From Dichetophora obliterata (taxonomy: Eukaryota > Arthropoda > Insecta > Diptera > Sciomyzidae), in the NCBI GenBank assembly GCA_963920525.1, contig OY986437.1, positions 34,859,563-34,923,562 on the forward strand: 64,000 nucleotides of DNA, read 5' to 3'. This document shows, in pieces, positions 23,069 to 31,683 of this stretch (positions are counted from its first letter, which is position 1; every line of letters starts with the position of its first letter). The notes under the pieces were generated by a model. It was given only the letters and a program-made list of their open reading frames with translations. It had not been told where the DNA came from and did not search any database. The translations under genes were made by a program, and so were the position numbers.

Positions 23069-23733
23069 ACCATAACAAAACTAAGCAGCAGACAGAACCA
23101 AGCAAGCCAGCAAGTCAACATTACGAGTCAACTTAAAAGAACAACAGCTAAGCAGCAGTCGTAGACACGCATTTTTTTTTTTTTTGTTAAAATAACTAAA
23201 GCAACACACTAAAAAGAACATTCAAAGGGAACTTAACAGGGCGGAAGGGAAGAAAAGGGGGATTGCGGTTACGACTGTCGCTTCATTTGTAGTGTGGAGT
23301 TTTATTAATTATAATATAATAATAGTAAGAGAATTATATAAAGAAAAGAAACAAGAAACCGAAGTTAGTACACACAAAAAACCATTTCAAAAACTGAGTA
23401 ACAATTAAAGAGAAATGGGACTACATATGTTTCCAGAAAAACACAAAAATACAAAGTTTTACTTACAAGAAAGAATTCATTTCAAGCTATATAAGCAAGT
23501 CAACACACAGCAACAACAACACATAAATTGTTTGCAACAAGCTACTTAGGATTCGCTTAACATGGAATAATTCCGTTTTGAGACACTCCAACTTAAAAGC
23601 ATTACCATCATAAGAAAAGTAATAGCTTAACTTATATCATGCCCACTTATATGCAAAAAAAGCATACAAATATATATGTATATATATTTTTTTAATAATT
23701 ATAAACACTAAATATTTTAAGCTAAGTTTCGTC

Positions 23734-23916
23734 CATGGTGTAATTATAAAAAGGTGTTCTTATTCGGAATATCGAAAAAATAAACGCTGCCTTATTTTGG
23801 CATTTGATTTGAAGTTTTTTATATGAAAACCTTTCCATTGCCAAAATAAGGCAGCATGTCAGAAAAATATATAAAAATGTCATGGCATGAAAACACCTTA
23901 TAATTCTTGCACCATG
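23734..23916. repeat. 183-bp foldback in the bic 3' UTR
   Basis: The outer words CATGGTG and CACCATG, the middle words ATTATAAAAAGGTGTT and AACACCTTATAAT, and the inner words GCTGCCTTATTTTGGCA (23786-23802) and TGCCAAAATAAGGCAGC (23839-23855) pair in register. The inner stem is 17 bp without mismatch and has a 36-base loop. This is a foldback MITE or, less likely, a conserved RNA structure. Confidence 0.8.
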
Positions 23917-24117
23917 ATTCCGCCCTTTATCCTTTGCGTCTGATTTATGTCAAAGAAATGCATTACAAATATTTTTTTTTTTAAATTTGCGCTATTTGTT
24001 TTTTGTTTTGTATTAATTTTGTGTTGATTTTTTTTTAATATCGTATATCATTAAAAATGTATAATTTTTTGTTTTTTTTTTTTAATTTATTCAAACGATG
24101 AGTTAAACACAAATCGA

Positions 24118-24123
24118 AATAAA
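24118..24123 (+). terminator. Candidate poly(A) signal for the long bic transcript
   Basis: AATAAA followed by a T-rich stretch (ACCTTTTTCT). It is about 1.05 kb after the bic stop codon and before the sequence loses 3'-UTR character. Confidence 0.4.
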
Positions 24124-24135
24124 ACCTTTTTCTAA

Positions 24136-25250
24136 AAATGCAGATTTAAGCAAAGTTTTAGAGAGAAAAAAAAAAACATACTTTAAAATGAATAAAATGG
24201 AAAATGAAGTAAATGAAACCCTCAAAACACGACGTCTTTTCTTGCATAACAACAAGCACTACGCTAGCTATTTAACTGTGTGCGTGTCAGACGCTAGATT
24301 AAAGCAGGCGCAGCTTGTTAATAGCCCAAAATTACAGGTATTAAATTTCACACCACGTCAAAAAGAATTCTTTAATTTTCCATGCTCAAATTTTAAAATC
24401 TGAAAATGTTTAGTGTAGCATTAGTTTTGTATTCTTGCTTAATTTGATCGTAATTTCACTGTCATTAAAACCAAATTGTGGCATATTTAAAAATAGATCG
24501 ATATTCTTGTCTGTTTTTGGTAGGCAATGAAATTGAATTTATTTTTTAGTACGTCTTGCTATAAATACGATTTTATGAGGTTGGGGTGGGTGTGCGTGCG
24601 TGCGTGTTTGCATGTGGAATATTTTTTTATATAATCAAAACGCCGACGTTGTAAGAGGAAGGAAAGTGCCATGCATTGGGTTGTTTTCAACATTGCATCT
24701 TTCAAACTTAGCTGATTTGCAATACTTTAAACGAGCGCCACTAATTGGAAACTGCCTTGAAAACATTTATAATTTGTGCCGGCCAATGCAAAAAAATTCA
24801 ATTTCTTATATGCACTCAGATACCGCTGTCATAGCGTAGGAATCAAAAGCTTACAATTAAATTAAGTGACCATCTGAGCCAGTGATTCATTAAAAGCTGA
24901 AGCAAGAAAACAAACCTTTGACCTGCGCGCATGACTCATACAATTCAACACAGATATCATAAATGCTGCCAATTTGTAGCAACAATGAAATGGTTTGTTT
25001 GTTTTATTCTAGCAGAACGTTTTTTCATCCATCCATTGAAGCTGCATGAAATGGTTTGTTTGTTTTATTCTAGCAGAACGTTTTTTCATCTAAAAAAAAA
25101 AACTAAAAAAACTAAAAACTAGTTCTTAGCATTTACATTTTTGCCGTTCTTTCCTAATCGAGTTTTTTTAGCTCAGAATAATTTAAAAAAAAAATCCATA
25201 TAAAAAAAGTTGAAATATGCCATAAAAAATGTAGATAATATTTTTCCATT
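24136..25250. other. Gap with one exact short duplication
   Basis: No gene is supported. The 71-codon frame at 24188-24403 and the 79-codon frame at 24600-24839 have no recognisable content. A 43-bp segment beginning GAAATGGTTTGTTTG is repeated without change at 24987-25029 and 25048-25090, a recent tandem duplication with a 61-bp period. Confidence 0.5.
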
Positions 25251-25390
25251 AGGGCTGTTCACATTTCAAACCGCTCATCAAATCGTTTGTCAAATCCAAT
25301 AGAACAACGTGGGAATTCCATGAAAATTTCACGTTGTTCTATTGTATTTGACAAGCGATTTGATGAGCGATTTGAAATGTGAACAGCCCT
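25251..25390. mobile_element. 140-bp foldback MITE, copy 1
   Basis: The sequence runs from AGGGCTGTTCACATTTCAAA to its inverse TTTGAAATGTGAACAGCCCT, with arms of about 60 bases that pair almost completely around a GGAATTCCATGAAAATTTCA core. It is non-coding. The same core in reverse orientation forms copy 2 at 25478-25617. Confidence 0.9.
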
Positions 25391-25477
25391 ATTGGTTTTT
25401 GCGCTATGGTCATGGGAACAATGCTTGTGTTGATTTTTCTTTGAAACGCTTATCACCTCAGTGTGGCTTTCGCGATT

Positions 25478-25617
25478 AGGGCTGTTCACATTTCAAATCG
25501 CTCATCAAATCGTTTGTCAAATACAATAGAACAACGTGAAATTTTCATGGAATTCCCACGTTGTTCTATTGGATTTGACAAACGATTTGATGAGCGATTT
25601 GAAATGTGAACAGCCCT
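25478..25617. mobile_element. 140-bp foldback MITE, copy 2 (inverted relative to copy 1)
   Basis: This copy has the same length and the same termini as 25251-25390, and its asymmetric core reads TGAAATTTTCATGGAATTCC, the reverse complement of copy 1. The two copies differ at only a few positions and are 87 bases apart. Confidence 0.9.
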
Positions 25618-25627
25618 AATCATGATT

Positions 25628-26141
25628 AGGGGCTTTCAGACCATCGTACATGTGCGATGACTTGGGCATGCTCGACGACATGTACGATCATTCGAAAGCA
25701 AATGAGACCGTCGGACCGACATGTCGGACGAAAATCAAAAATTTTTGATTTTTCTGCCGGTCGGACCGACATGTACGATGTTATGAACGCAAGTCGGTCC
25801 GACTCGCTGCATTTTTTCATTTCATTAAAAGCGTCAGCGGGTGAACAGCAACGAAGCGGATAAAATATTAGAGAAAATTTATATGAAAAACGTTTGAAAC
25901 ATTTTATAATTGTTTATAATTAATTAAAATTGATAAACAATTCTCTAAATATGAAAAATGACTGCTAAATCATAAGGTCATAAAAAAATTGTTCTGCCAT
26001 TACGCCGATGTGCTCTATTTGAGAGCCAGCAATGAAATGAAGTCGTCGCACATGTACGATTGTTTGAAAGCTCAACAAAATAGTCCCGTTAGTTTGTCGT
26101 CGTACATGTCAGCGTACAAGTACGTTCGTCTGAAACCCCCT
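25628..26141. mobile_element. 514-bp MITE of the AGGGGCTTTC family, full-length copy
   Basis: The ends are AGGGGCTTTCAGACCATCGT and, inverted, GTTCGTCTGAAACCCCCT. Palindromic words such as GTACATGT and GTCGGACCGACATGT crowd both arms. It is exactly the same length as the copy at 14948-15461 and shares the middle (GTGAACAGCAACGAAGCGGA), while its right part matches 19536-19765 inverted. It starts 10 bases after the second 140-bp foldback. Confidence 0.8.
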
Positions 26142-26149
26142 ATTGGCAA

Positions 26150-26557
26150 ATGCCTTGTTTTTAGGTTAATAAACTTATTTTGTTTGATTATTTTTAGATT
26201 TATGCATTTATATTTTGTCGAACGCATTGCATACTTTTTGGGGTCTTTACTATCTGCGTTGCTATTGCAGTTCGAGCTGTAGTCAAGCCCCAAACCTTTT
26301 TTATAATGTTGGTAAGGCAGTGGTAGGTGTGTTGCACCGAGTGGCTGTATTGGTTAATTTATTCTCGACGAATTGTTGGTGTTAAAGGCGGTCTCTACGA
26401 GCAACAAATGATTTAAACTATTGGGTATGTTTGCGTACTTATCAATTAAAAATTTCACGTCGGTGCAATCGTCGGAGGTATTAAGTACAAGAGAAATTTT
26501 ATGATTTACCATAATTGACGTAAACATATTAAGGCTGTGTGCCATTCGGAAATTCAC
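26150..26557 (-). pseudogene. Unidentified coding-like remnant
   Basis: On the minus strand one frame stays open for about 400 bases except for a single TAA at 26354. Before the stop it reads SLNMFTSIMVNHKISLVLN and KFLIDKYANIPNSLNHLLLV; after it, PIQPLGATHLPLPYQHYKKG. The amino-acid composition is protein-like and the frame continues through the stop unchanged, which suggests a decayed exon rather than chance. I do not recognise the family. The left end runs into the terminus of the neighbouring MITE. Confidence 0.3.
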
Positions 26558-27401
26558 TCCGATGATGAAAATTATTGACAGTCGGAAAGAGAATTTTTGA
26601 CATCAGTGAGGTAAGTGTGAATGTCACAAATTCATGTAGCCCCATTGGCATGACAGAATAATCAGGTAGGTGCAATTCGGAGAGCAAAAAACGACAGCAA
26701 AACAAAGGCGTAGTTTTAATGTAATTTTTTACATTTGACGTTTACTCGTTCTGCTATAGGAATGTATAATTTACTTGAAACCGTATTAATTAATAGAGTA
26801 CCCAGATTTTGTGTGTGAAAATATAAAAAAAAAATTTTTAAATTCTTAAAAATTTAATAAAATAATACAATGGACACACATATGGTTCCAATACAATGTT
26901 ACTGAAACTATGAATGAGCTTATACTATTTAAAGTTTTTCTTATGTACTTTAAGTATTTATTATGTTGATTTTATATGATTTAAATACAAATCCTAAATG
27001 TTCGATAGTTTAATTCATACTTGATTTTAAATACAAATTCTAGTTGTTTGATAATTTAAAATCGTTTATTGATCTTTAGATCGAGGTTAGAACAATTAAT
27101 TGTTCTAACGAATCTTTCCAAAGAAACAACAACAACGTTTTTTCAATATGAAAAGGAAAAAATCACTAGCTGATTTTATTGCAATTTCGGCCCTGCTAAA
27201 GGCTTCATCAGAAATCTTTGTGATACGCCTTAGAAGCGCGCGGATTAGCGCACTGCACCACAGAGGCTATGAGATTTTAAGTGTCAATTTCTCAGTTTTT
27301 CTCCCATTTCATATTTTCATTTTTTTTTTGTTGTATTTTTGCTTTACTTTAGTCTTTATGCTTATGTTATTATGGAGTCCAACAGTCTGTTTGAAGTCTT
27401 C
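26558..27401. other. Gap with no supported gene
   Basis: AT-rich sequence. The word GACAGAATAATCAGGTAGGTGC near 26653 resembles the terminus of the hAT MITE at 58999-59388, so a solitary end may be present. The 134-codon plus-strand frame at 27148-27552 is half made of the hairpin at 27402-27531 and shows no domain. Confidence 0.35.
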
Positions 27402-27531
27402 CACTAACAGAGCATGGTTACTGAAGTTGTTTTTATATTTTGCTGATATATTTTCAGCCTGTTTCTGTTTGGTCGTGCTCAATATATCAGCAAAATCTAA
27501 AAACAACTTTAGTAACCATGCTTTGTTAGTG
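27402..27531. repeat. Hairpin with two 51-nt arms
   Basis: The arm 27402-27452 (CACTAACAGAGCATGGTTAC ... GATATATT) is the reverse complement of 27481-27531 apart from about three or four mismatches. The loop is 28 bases. The size and near-perfection are those of a foldback MITE or a precursor-like RNA hairpin. Confidence 0.88.
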
Positions 27532-27599
27532 AAAGATTTACTAAAATACTAATAGTGAAATTTTAGTGAAGTGGACACATTATAACAAATAAAATAATG

Positions 27600-28025
27600 A
27601 GGGTATTCACAGTTTCCTTTTAAAGTTAATATGTGTTAACTTTAGAAAGATAACTCATTAAAAGTGTGAGCACCCCTTTACATATTAATTCTGAAATTCA
27701 CAATTTGCAAACGCTTCTGGTTCACCTGAGAAGAAAAGTTCAATCAATTCAAAGTTCAACATTAATTTATTCAAATTTATTTCACTTTCCTTTCCAATTG
27801 AATCTTCTGCTTCCATTTTCTGAACAATAAAATAAATCAACTGTCAGAATTGCCACATTACCACACAAGACAAACACGCTTCAAAGCATGGCAATTGTAA
27901 TATTTTGTGTTATCTTTATTTTGTATGCAAAACAAAAACAAAAATAGTTACCAGATGGCAAAATATTTTAAAGTTAACAGTCGGCAGAGATACCACACCA
28001 GATAAAACGGAACTGTGAGCACCCT
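27600..28025. mobile_element. MITE with AGGGTATTCACAGTTTCC ends, about 426 bp
   Basis: The left end AGGGTATTCACAGTTTCC matches the right end inverted (GGAACTGTGAGCACCCT), followed by similar AT-rich sequence. The terminal GGGTATTCACAGTTT is shared with the 10016-12312 element, so the two belong to related families. Confidence 0.65.
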
Positions 28026-28428
28026 AAATATAAGTATTTTAAAATCTTAGTTGATTTGAGGTCATTTGGTGCAAAAAAAAATAATTTCAGTACAAATTTT
28101 TGGGTCTTGAATTCCAAATTTATTACATTTTATAAATTTTTTGCTAATATGACTAAAACTGTATGAAATATGGCATTTCTCTTAATTTGTGGATGTCGTG
28201 TCATTAGTAAGAGTTTTGTTAAAGCAAAATTTTCCTACACAAAATTACTAAACGTGCCTGAAGAAGATTCTACTATAAAATAAAATAAAAGAAATAATTG
28301 GTTACGTCATGTGTCTATTTACCACTGGGTTCATTCAATGAAATAACTTCATTCTGTTCAAAGTTCGTTTATAAAGTTGTGGCTCTTGAGAGAAATGCAC
28401 TCTTTTTCCCGCCTTTGCTCGAACTGTC

Positions 28429-28659
28429 ACTGTGCTTTTCTTTGTTCTAAGCATTAATTTTCTTCATTTCTATTCATCCATTCTGACAGTTCGACCGAGT
28501 TCGCTCTCAAGTGCCACAACCTTATAAATGAGCCTTGATTCTGTTCAGGTCAAGGCTCATTTATAAGGTTGTGGCACTTGAAAGCGAGCTCGGTCGAACT
28601 GTCAGAATGGTTGAAAAGAAATGAAGAAAATTAATGCTTATAACAAAGAAAAGCACAGT
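28429..28659. repeat. Hairpin with about 110-nt arms and a 10-nt loop
   Basis: The left arm 28429-28539 and the right arm 28550-28659 pair over nearly their full length, for example TCGACCGAGTTCGCTCTCAA with the inverse of TTGAAAGCGAGCTCGGTCGA. The loop is only about 10 bases (TTCTGTTCAG), so this is close to a perfect palindrome of 231 bp. Confidence 0.88.
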
Positions 28660-28962
28660 CCCGGTTTATACTCGTCAAGACTTGACGGTCAAGTCTTGCG
28701 TTCGGTGGAGCGGGAGTCGTAACAAAAGGGAAAGAAAGAAATTGACCGTACCGTCAATTCTTGGGCAATTCGTTTTGTGTTCGTTCGTTGTCCCGTTATT
28801 TTCAATTTTATTTCGGCGTCATCAGTACAAACTTGAGAAGGAAAAGGGAGGAGTGAAATAAACAATTGACCGTCAACTCTTGACGAGTGTAAATTGAATC
28901 GTCAAGTTTAAAAGGGAATACGCAAAACTTGACCGTCAAGTCTTGACGAGTATAAACCGGGA
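28660..28962. mobile_element. 303-bp MITE with CCCGGTTTATACTCGTCAAG ends
   Basis: The left end CCCGGTTTATACTCGTCAAG is perfectly inverted at the right end, and the palindromic inner word CTTGACGGTCAAG extends the symmetry to about 34 bp. CACAGT occurs on both sides (28654-28659 and 28963-28968) as a probable target duplication. A 75-codon plus-strand frame inside has no recognisable content. Confidence 0.82.
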
Positions 28963-29930
28963 CACAGTCAGGGATTGCAAATAAACTGTACGAAAAAACT
29001 AACTACATCTGCTAAATCTGCGAAAGCAAACAGTTTCACTATCTGCTTAGGTTTGGATCTTTGCTACAAACAGAAATGCGTACCAAAGCGAACAGAAAAT
29101 TAAGAGAGAAAGAAAACTGTTGTTTTGTGTTCTACGAAAACAACAAGTATTTCGTTTTTTAGATTTTGTTGTCACGATCGCAACCACAACAAGTAACAAA
29201 TGTTGTGTTCGGTTTACTACGGAAGTTCGACAGAAGAATTTCGTCATGTTTTAAGCAGCATTTTTTCTGGAAGCTAAGATTTTGTAAGTCTCGTTCTGTA
29301 GATTTGCTTGCATTAAAATTTCCAGCTCATACATTTCACGCTCCTAGTCATCGAATTTTTTATATCTTTCTTATACTTTTAAACGAGCAAAATTTGTTTG
29401 TTTGTTTATTTGTTTGCCTGTAAATGAGTTCAACGCATCTATATGAAACAACAAATTCAATAAAAGCAACAAAACAAAGAAAAATTCCAACGCAATAAGT
29501 TTTTCAACACAAAAAAAAGTCGCATCATAAACGAAACGAACAAACATTGCAGATCTCTCTTCGGATTTTGTTGCTTCCAGCAACCTACAAGAGCTCGCTA
29601 AAGATACTTTACTTTGATTGTTTTTGAGCACGCGATTCAAAAGCATAACAGTGAGAGGAAGTTTTTTCTATTCGAATAAAGAAACATTTCATTTTACTTT
29701 TCTCTCTCGTCTCTACTTGCTTCGGTTTGTGCTACTTGCTGAATCGGAGAGAAAAAACTAAACAAACCAAAATACTTGTTGTGATCTTAAGAAGAAACAA
29801 ACAGAACAGAAAAATTTTCTTGAGAGTTTGTTTGCCAGCCCTGAGCACAGTGACAGTTCGAGCAAAGGCGGGAAAAAGAGTGAATTGCTCTCAAGTGCCA
29901 CAACCTTATAAATAAACCTTGGTTCAGGTT

Positions 29931-30429
29931 ATCAGTTCGAGAGAGTAATTAAGAAACAGCAACAAGAACAACAACGCCACACAGCCAAAGATAAAGCCAC
30001 ACAGCTAAAAATAATTCCTAAGAAATTATTAAGTGAACGCTATAACTGGCACAAAAGTCTAGAACAAACTTCAAAGTAATAATCGAGTGGAAACGTTTTG
30101 CATATTTTTTTAAAAACCGGCCAATAAAAGAACTCCATCTTCTAGAATCCAACTAGAGAAGGTGGAGTAGCAGCAAGGTTGAAATAATTGATGTAACTAC
30201 TCCAACGGCAGTTAAAGATGGTTAGGCTATTTTCACTAAGTGGTTTTTATAAGGGCAGCTCAAAGGCGCGACCCCTTAAGTCCGTATATGACCTGAAGTC
30301 CTTTGCATTTTTTCAGCGTGGTGCTAACTCCGACAATTATGCCAGGCGGCAACATAGGCACACTGCCCTAATCGGCCGGTAACTACTTGATATAACCATT
30401 CACCCTAGGCTATAGCCACCAAAAACCGC
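29931..30429. other. Gap, possibly untranslated or transposon-derived
   Basis: The stretch begins TTATCAGTTCGAGAGAG, which contains an arthropod initiator-like TCAGT, and continues with CAACAACAACAA-rich sequence reminiscent of a fly 5' UTR. From 30150 to 30410 base composition is balanced, unlike the flanks, but no frame is open. I cannot assign it. Confidence 0.3.
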
Positions 30430-31683
30430 TACTAATTTGCTCGGCAATAAGGACACCAATAACAACAGCATTAGCAGCGCCAACATCGTCGCACCAACCA
30501 CAGCGGTGCATACTAGCAGCGGCAATCTCAACAGCGACAGCAGCAGCTAATGCCTCGCGGCGAGGCAGCATCACCACAAGCGAGCACCCACAGCCGCATT
30601 GCTGCAAAATCTTGCCCCCTTCTTTCATCAGCAGCAGACTACACAGCAATTACAGCGACATAGCACATTGTCGCCAAACAAGTGCTACCGGCCCATCACC
30701 ATAAAGGACGAGAATTCCGATCAACAAATTGCGGCGCACATTGATGCCAAGAATTTTGTTTTGCCAACAACAGATCAACTACAGACAAATTCAAACAGTT
30801 GACGGACAGACAATCATGCCACTGACGCCCACATCAATATCAGCAACATTGCAACTAGCACCATAGGTGTTAAGCAATCAAACGTTGCAAATGGGCGCTC
30901 AAACAAATCAACTACAGCAGATATAGCAACAGACCAATTTTCCGCAACAACAAAAGCAACTGCCGCGAATTCTAACGTCTCCCAATAAATTAAACAGCAG
31001 TAATCTGGGTCTTTTTTTTTTTTTTTTTTTAAAGATCAAAGAACCAAGGCATGCGCCTTATACAAACAAGGTTTGGTCTTTGACCTGAAAGGAAGGGGAT
31101 AGATTATTTAGAGGAATTGATTGGAACTATAAGTGAATTATTGATTATTGAAACAACTGCGAAAGACAATTTGAATTGCTTTTTAACCGAGGCTAGTGTT
31201 ATGCCTTAACCTCGGCAAGCATTTCAAGCCCTTAGTTGTTCCATTCCTTCACTTTTGCCACAATTTAGTTGTGGATTTTTAGTTTTCCATAATTCTTAAA
31301 TGTAAGAAAGAACAAAGAAAGAACAAAGAAAGAACAAAGAAAGTGAAAAGAACCATGCCCGAGCCCGGATTCGAACCAGGGACCTTTGGGTTGAGAGTCT
31401 AGCGCACTCTCCACTAGACTACAAAGGCCGACAAATGGTACACATCATGCAGCAACGTCGAATAATGATGCACTTGAAGATGTTGCAGTGTTTGGGAATA
31501 TGTTAGAGCAATAGCAACAACAAAATACATTTAACTTCCCAATAAAACTGCAGACATATTGCTTATTGCCACAACCGGGCAGCGACACAATTGAAATCAC
31601 ACGAAGAACAAACTTGACGCAACAAATTATGCAACAAGTGCAACAACAGCAAAAACAAAGGAACCTGCAACAGCAACAGTAGA
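30430..31683 (+). pseudogene. Decayed Q-rich coding region, split by a SINE
   Basis: Plus-strand translation gives clearly protein-like sequence broken by few lesions. Around 30480-30800 it reads NLNSDSSS, one stop, then KRAPTAALLQNLAPFFHQQQ and PITIKDENSDQQIAAHIDAK, NFVLPTTDQLQT; a frameshift near 30795 leads into TVDGQTIMPLTPTSISATLQ. After the SINE (31011-31429) the frame resumes with ATSNNDALEDVAVFGNMLEQ, one stop, and LQTYCLLPQPGSDTIEITRR followed by a Q-rich end. The composition is that of a Q-rich transcriptional regulator. I do not recognise which gene it came from. Few lesions over about 800 coding bases suggest modest age. A donor-like GTAAGC at 33375 after another open stretch (LSPVADPSAIKGPPRFECHL) might be a further exon. 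Confidence 0.45.
31011..31429 (-). mobile_element. tRNA-derived SINE, about 419 bp
   Basis: On the minus strand the element begins with a 74-base tRNA-like head (31356-31429) carrying a perfect pol III A box, TAGTCTAGTGG (31411-31421), and a perfect B box, GGTTCGAATCC (31367-31377), within a good T arm. A T-rich tandem (GTTCTTTCTTT, 3-4 copies) and a unique body follow. The element ends in a run of about 19 A (T on the plus strand, 31012-31030). The anticodon arm does not pair and the acceptor stem has mismatches, so it is a SINE head, not a working tRNA. I found no clear target duplication. It interrupts the decayed Q-rich coding region. Confidence 0.8.

Larger units (their letters stand above)
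23069..24135 (+). other. 3' UTR and 3' flank of bic
   Basis: The sequence after the stop is typical fly 3' UTR: A- and AAC-rich, without frames. Two AATAAA signals lie at 23779-23784 and 24118-24123, allowing a short and a long transcript. The first signal lies just outside the stem of a hairpin (see 23734-23916). Which signal is used cannot be told from sequence. Confidence 0.5.
28354..29930. mobile_element. 1.6-kb foldback element with about 85-bp outer inverted repeats
   Basis: The left end (about 28354-28440) and the right end (about 29844-29930) are inverted copies sharing TTTTTCCCGCCTTTGCTCGA, ACTGTCACTGTGCT and GTTGTGGC(A/T)CTTGAGAG. Inside the left part sits a second, tighter hairpin (28429-28659), and a further MITE (28660-28962) interrupts that hairpin's right arm. 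The remaining interior (28.97-29.84 kb) has several 62-91 codon frames on both strands but none with recognisable content. Confidence 0.65.

Noticed and set aside
25251..28026. Regularly recurring inverted words suggesting a CRISPR-like array
   Set aside because: The repeats are large eukaryotic foldbacks with unequal spacing and no unique spacers; the genome is clearly eukaryotic.
31356..31429. A functional tRNA gene
   Set aside because: A and B boxes and the T arm are good, but the anticodon arm does not pair and the acceptor stem has mismatches; a poly(A)-ended body follows, so it is a SINE head.
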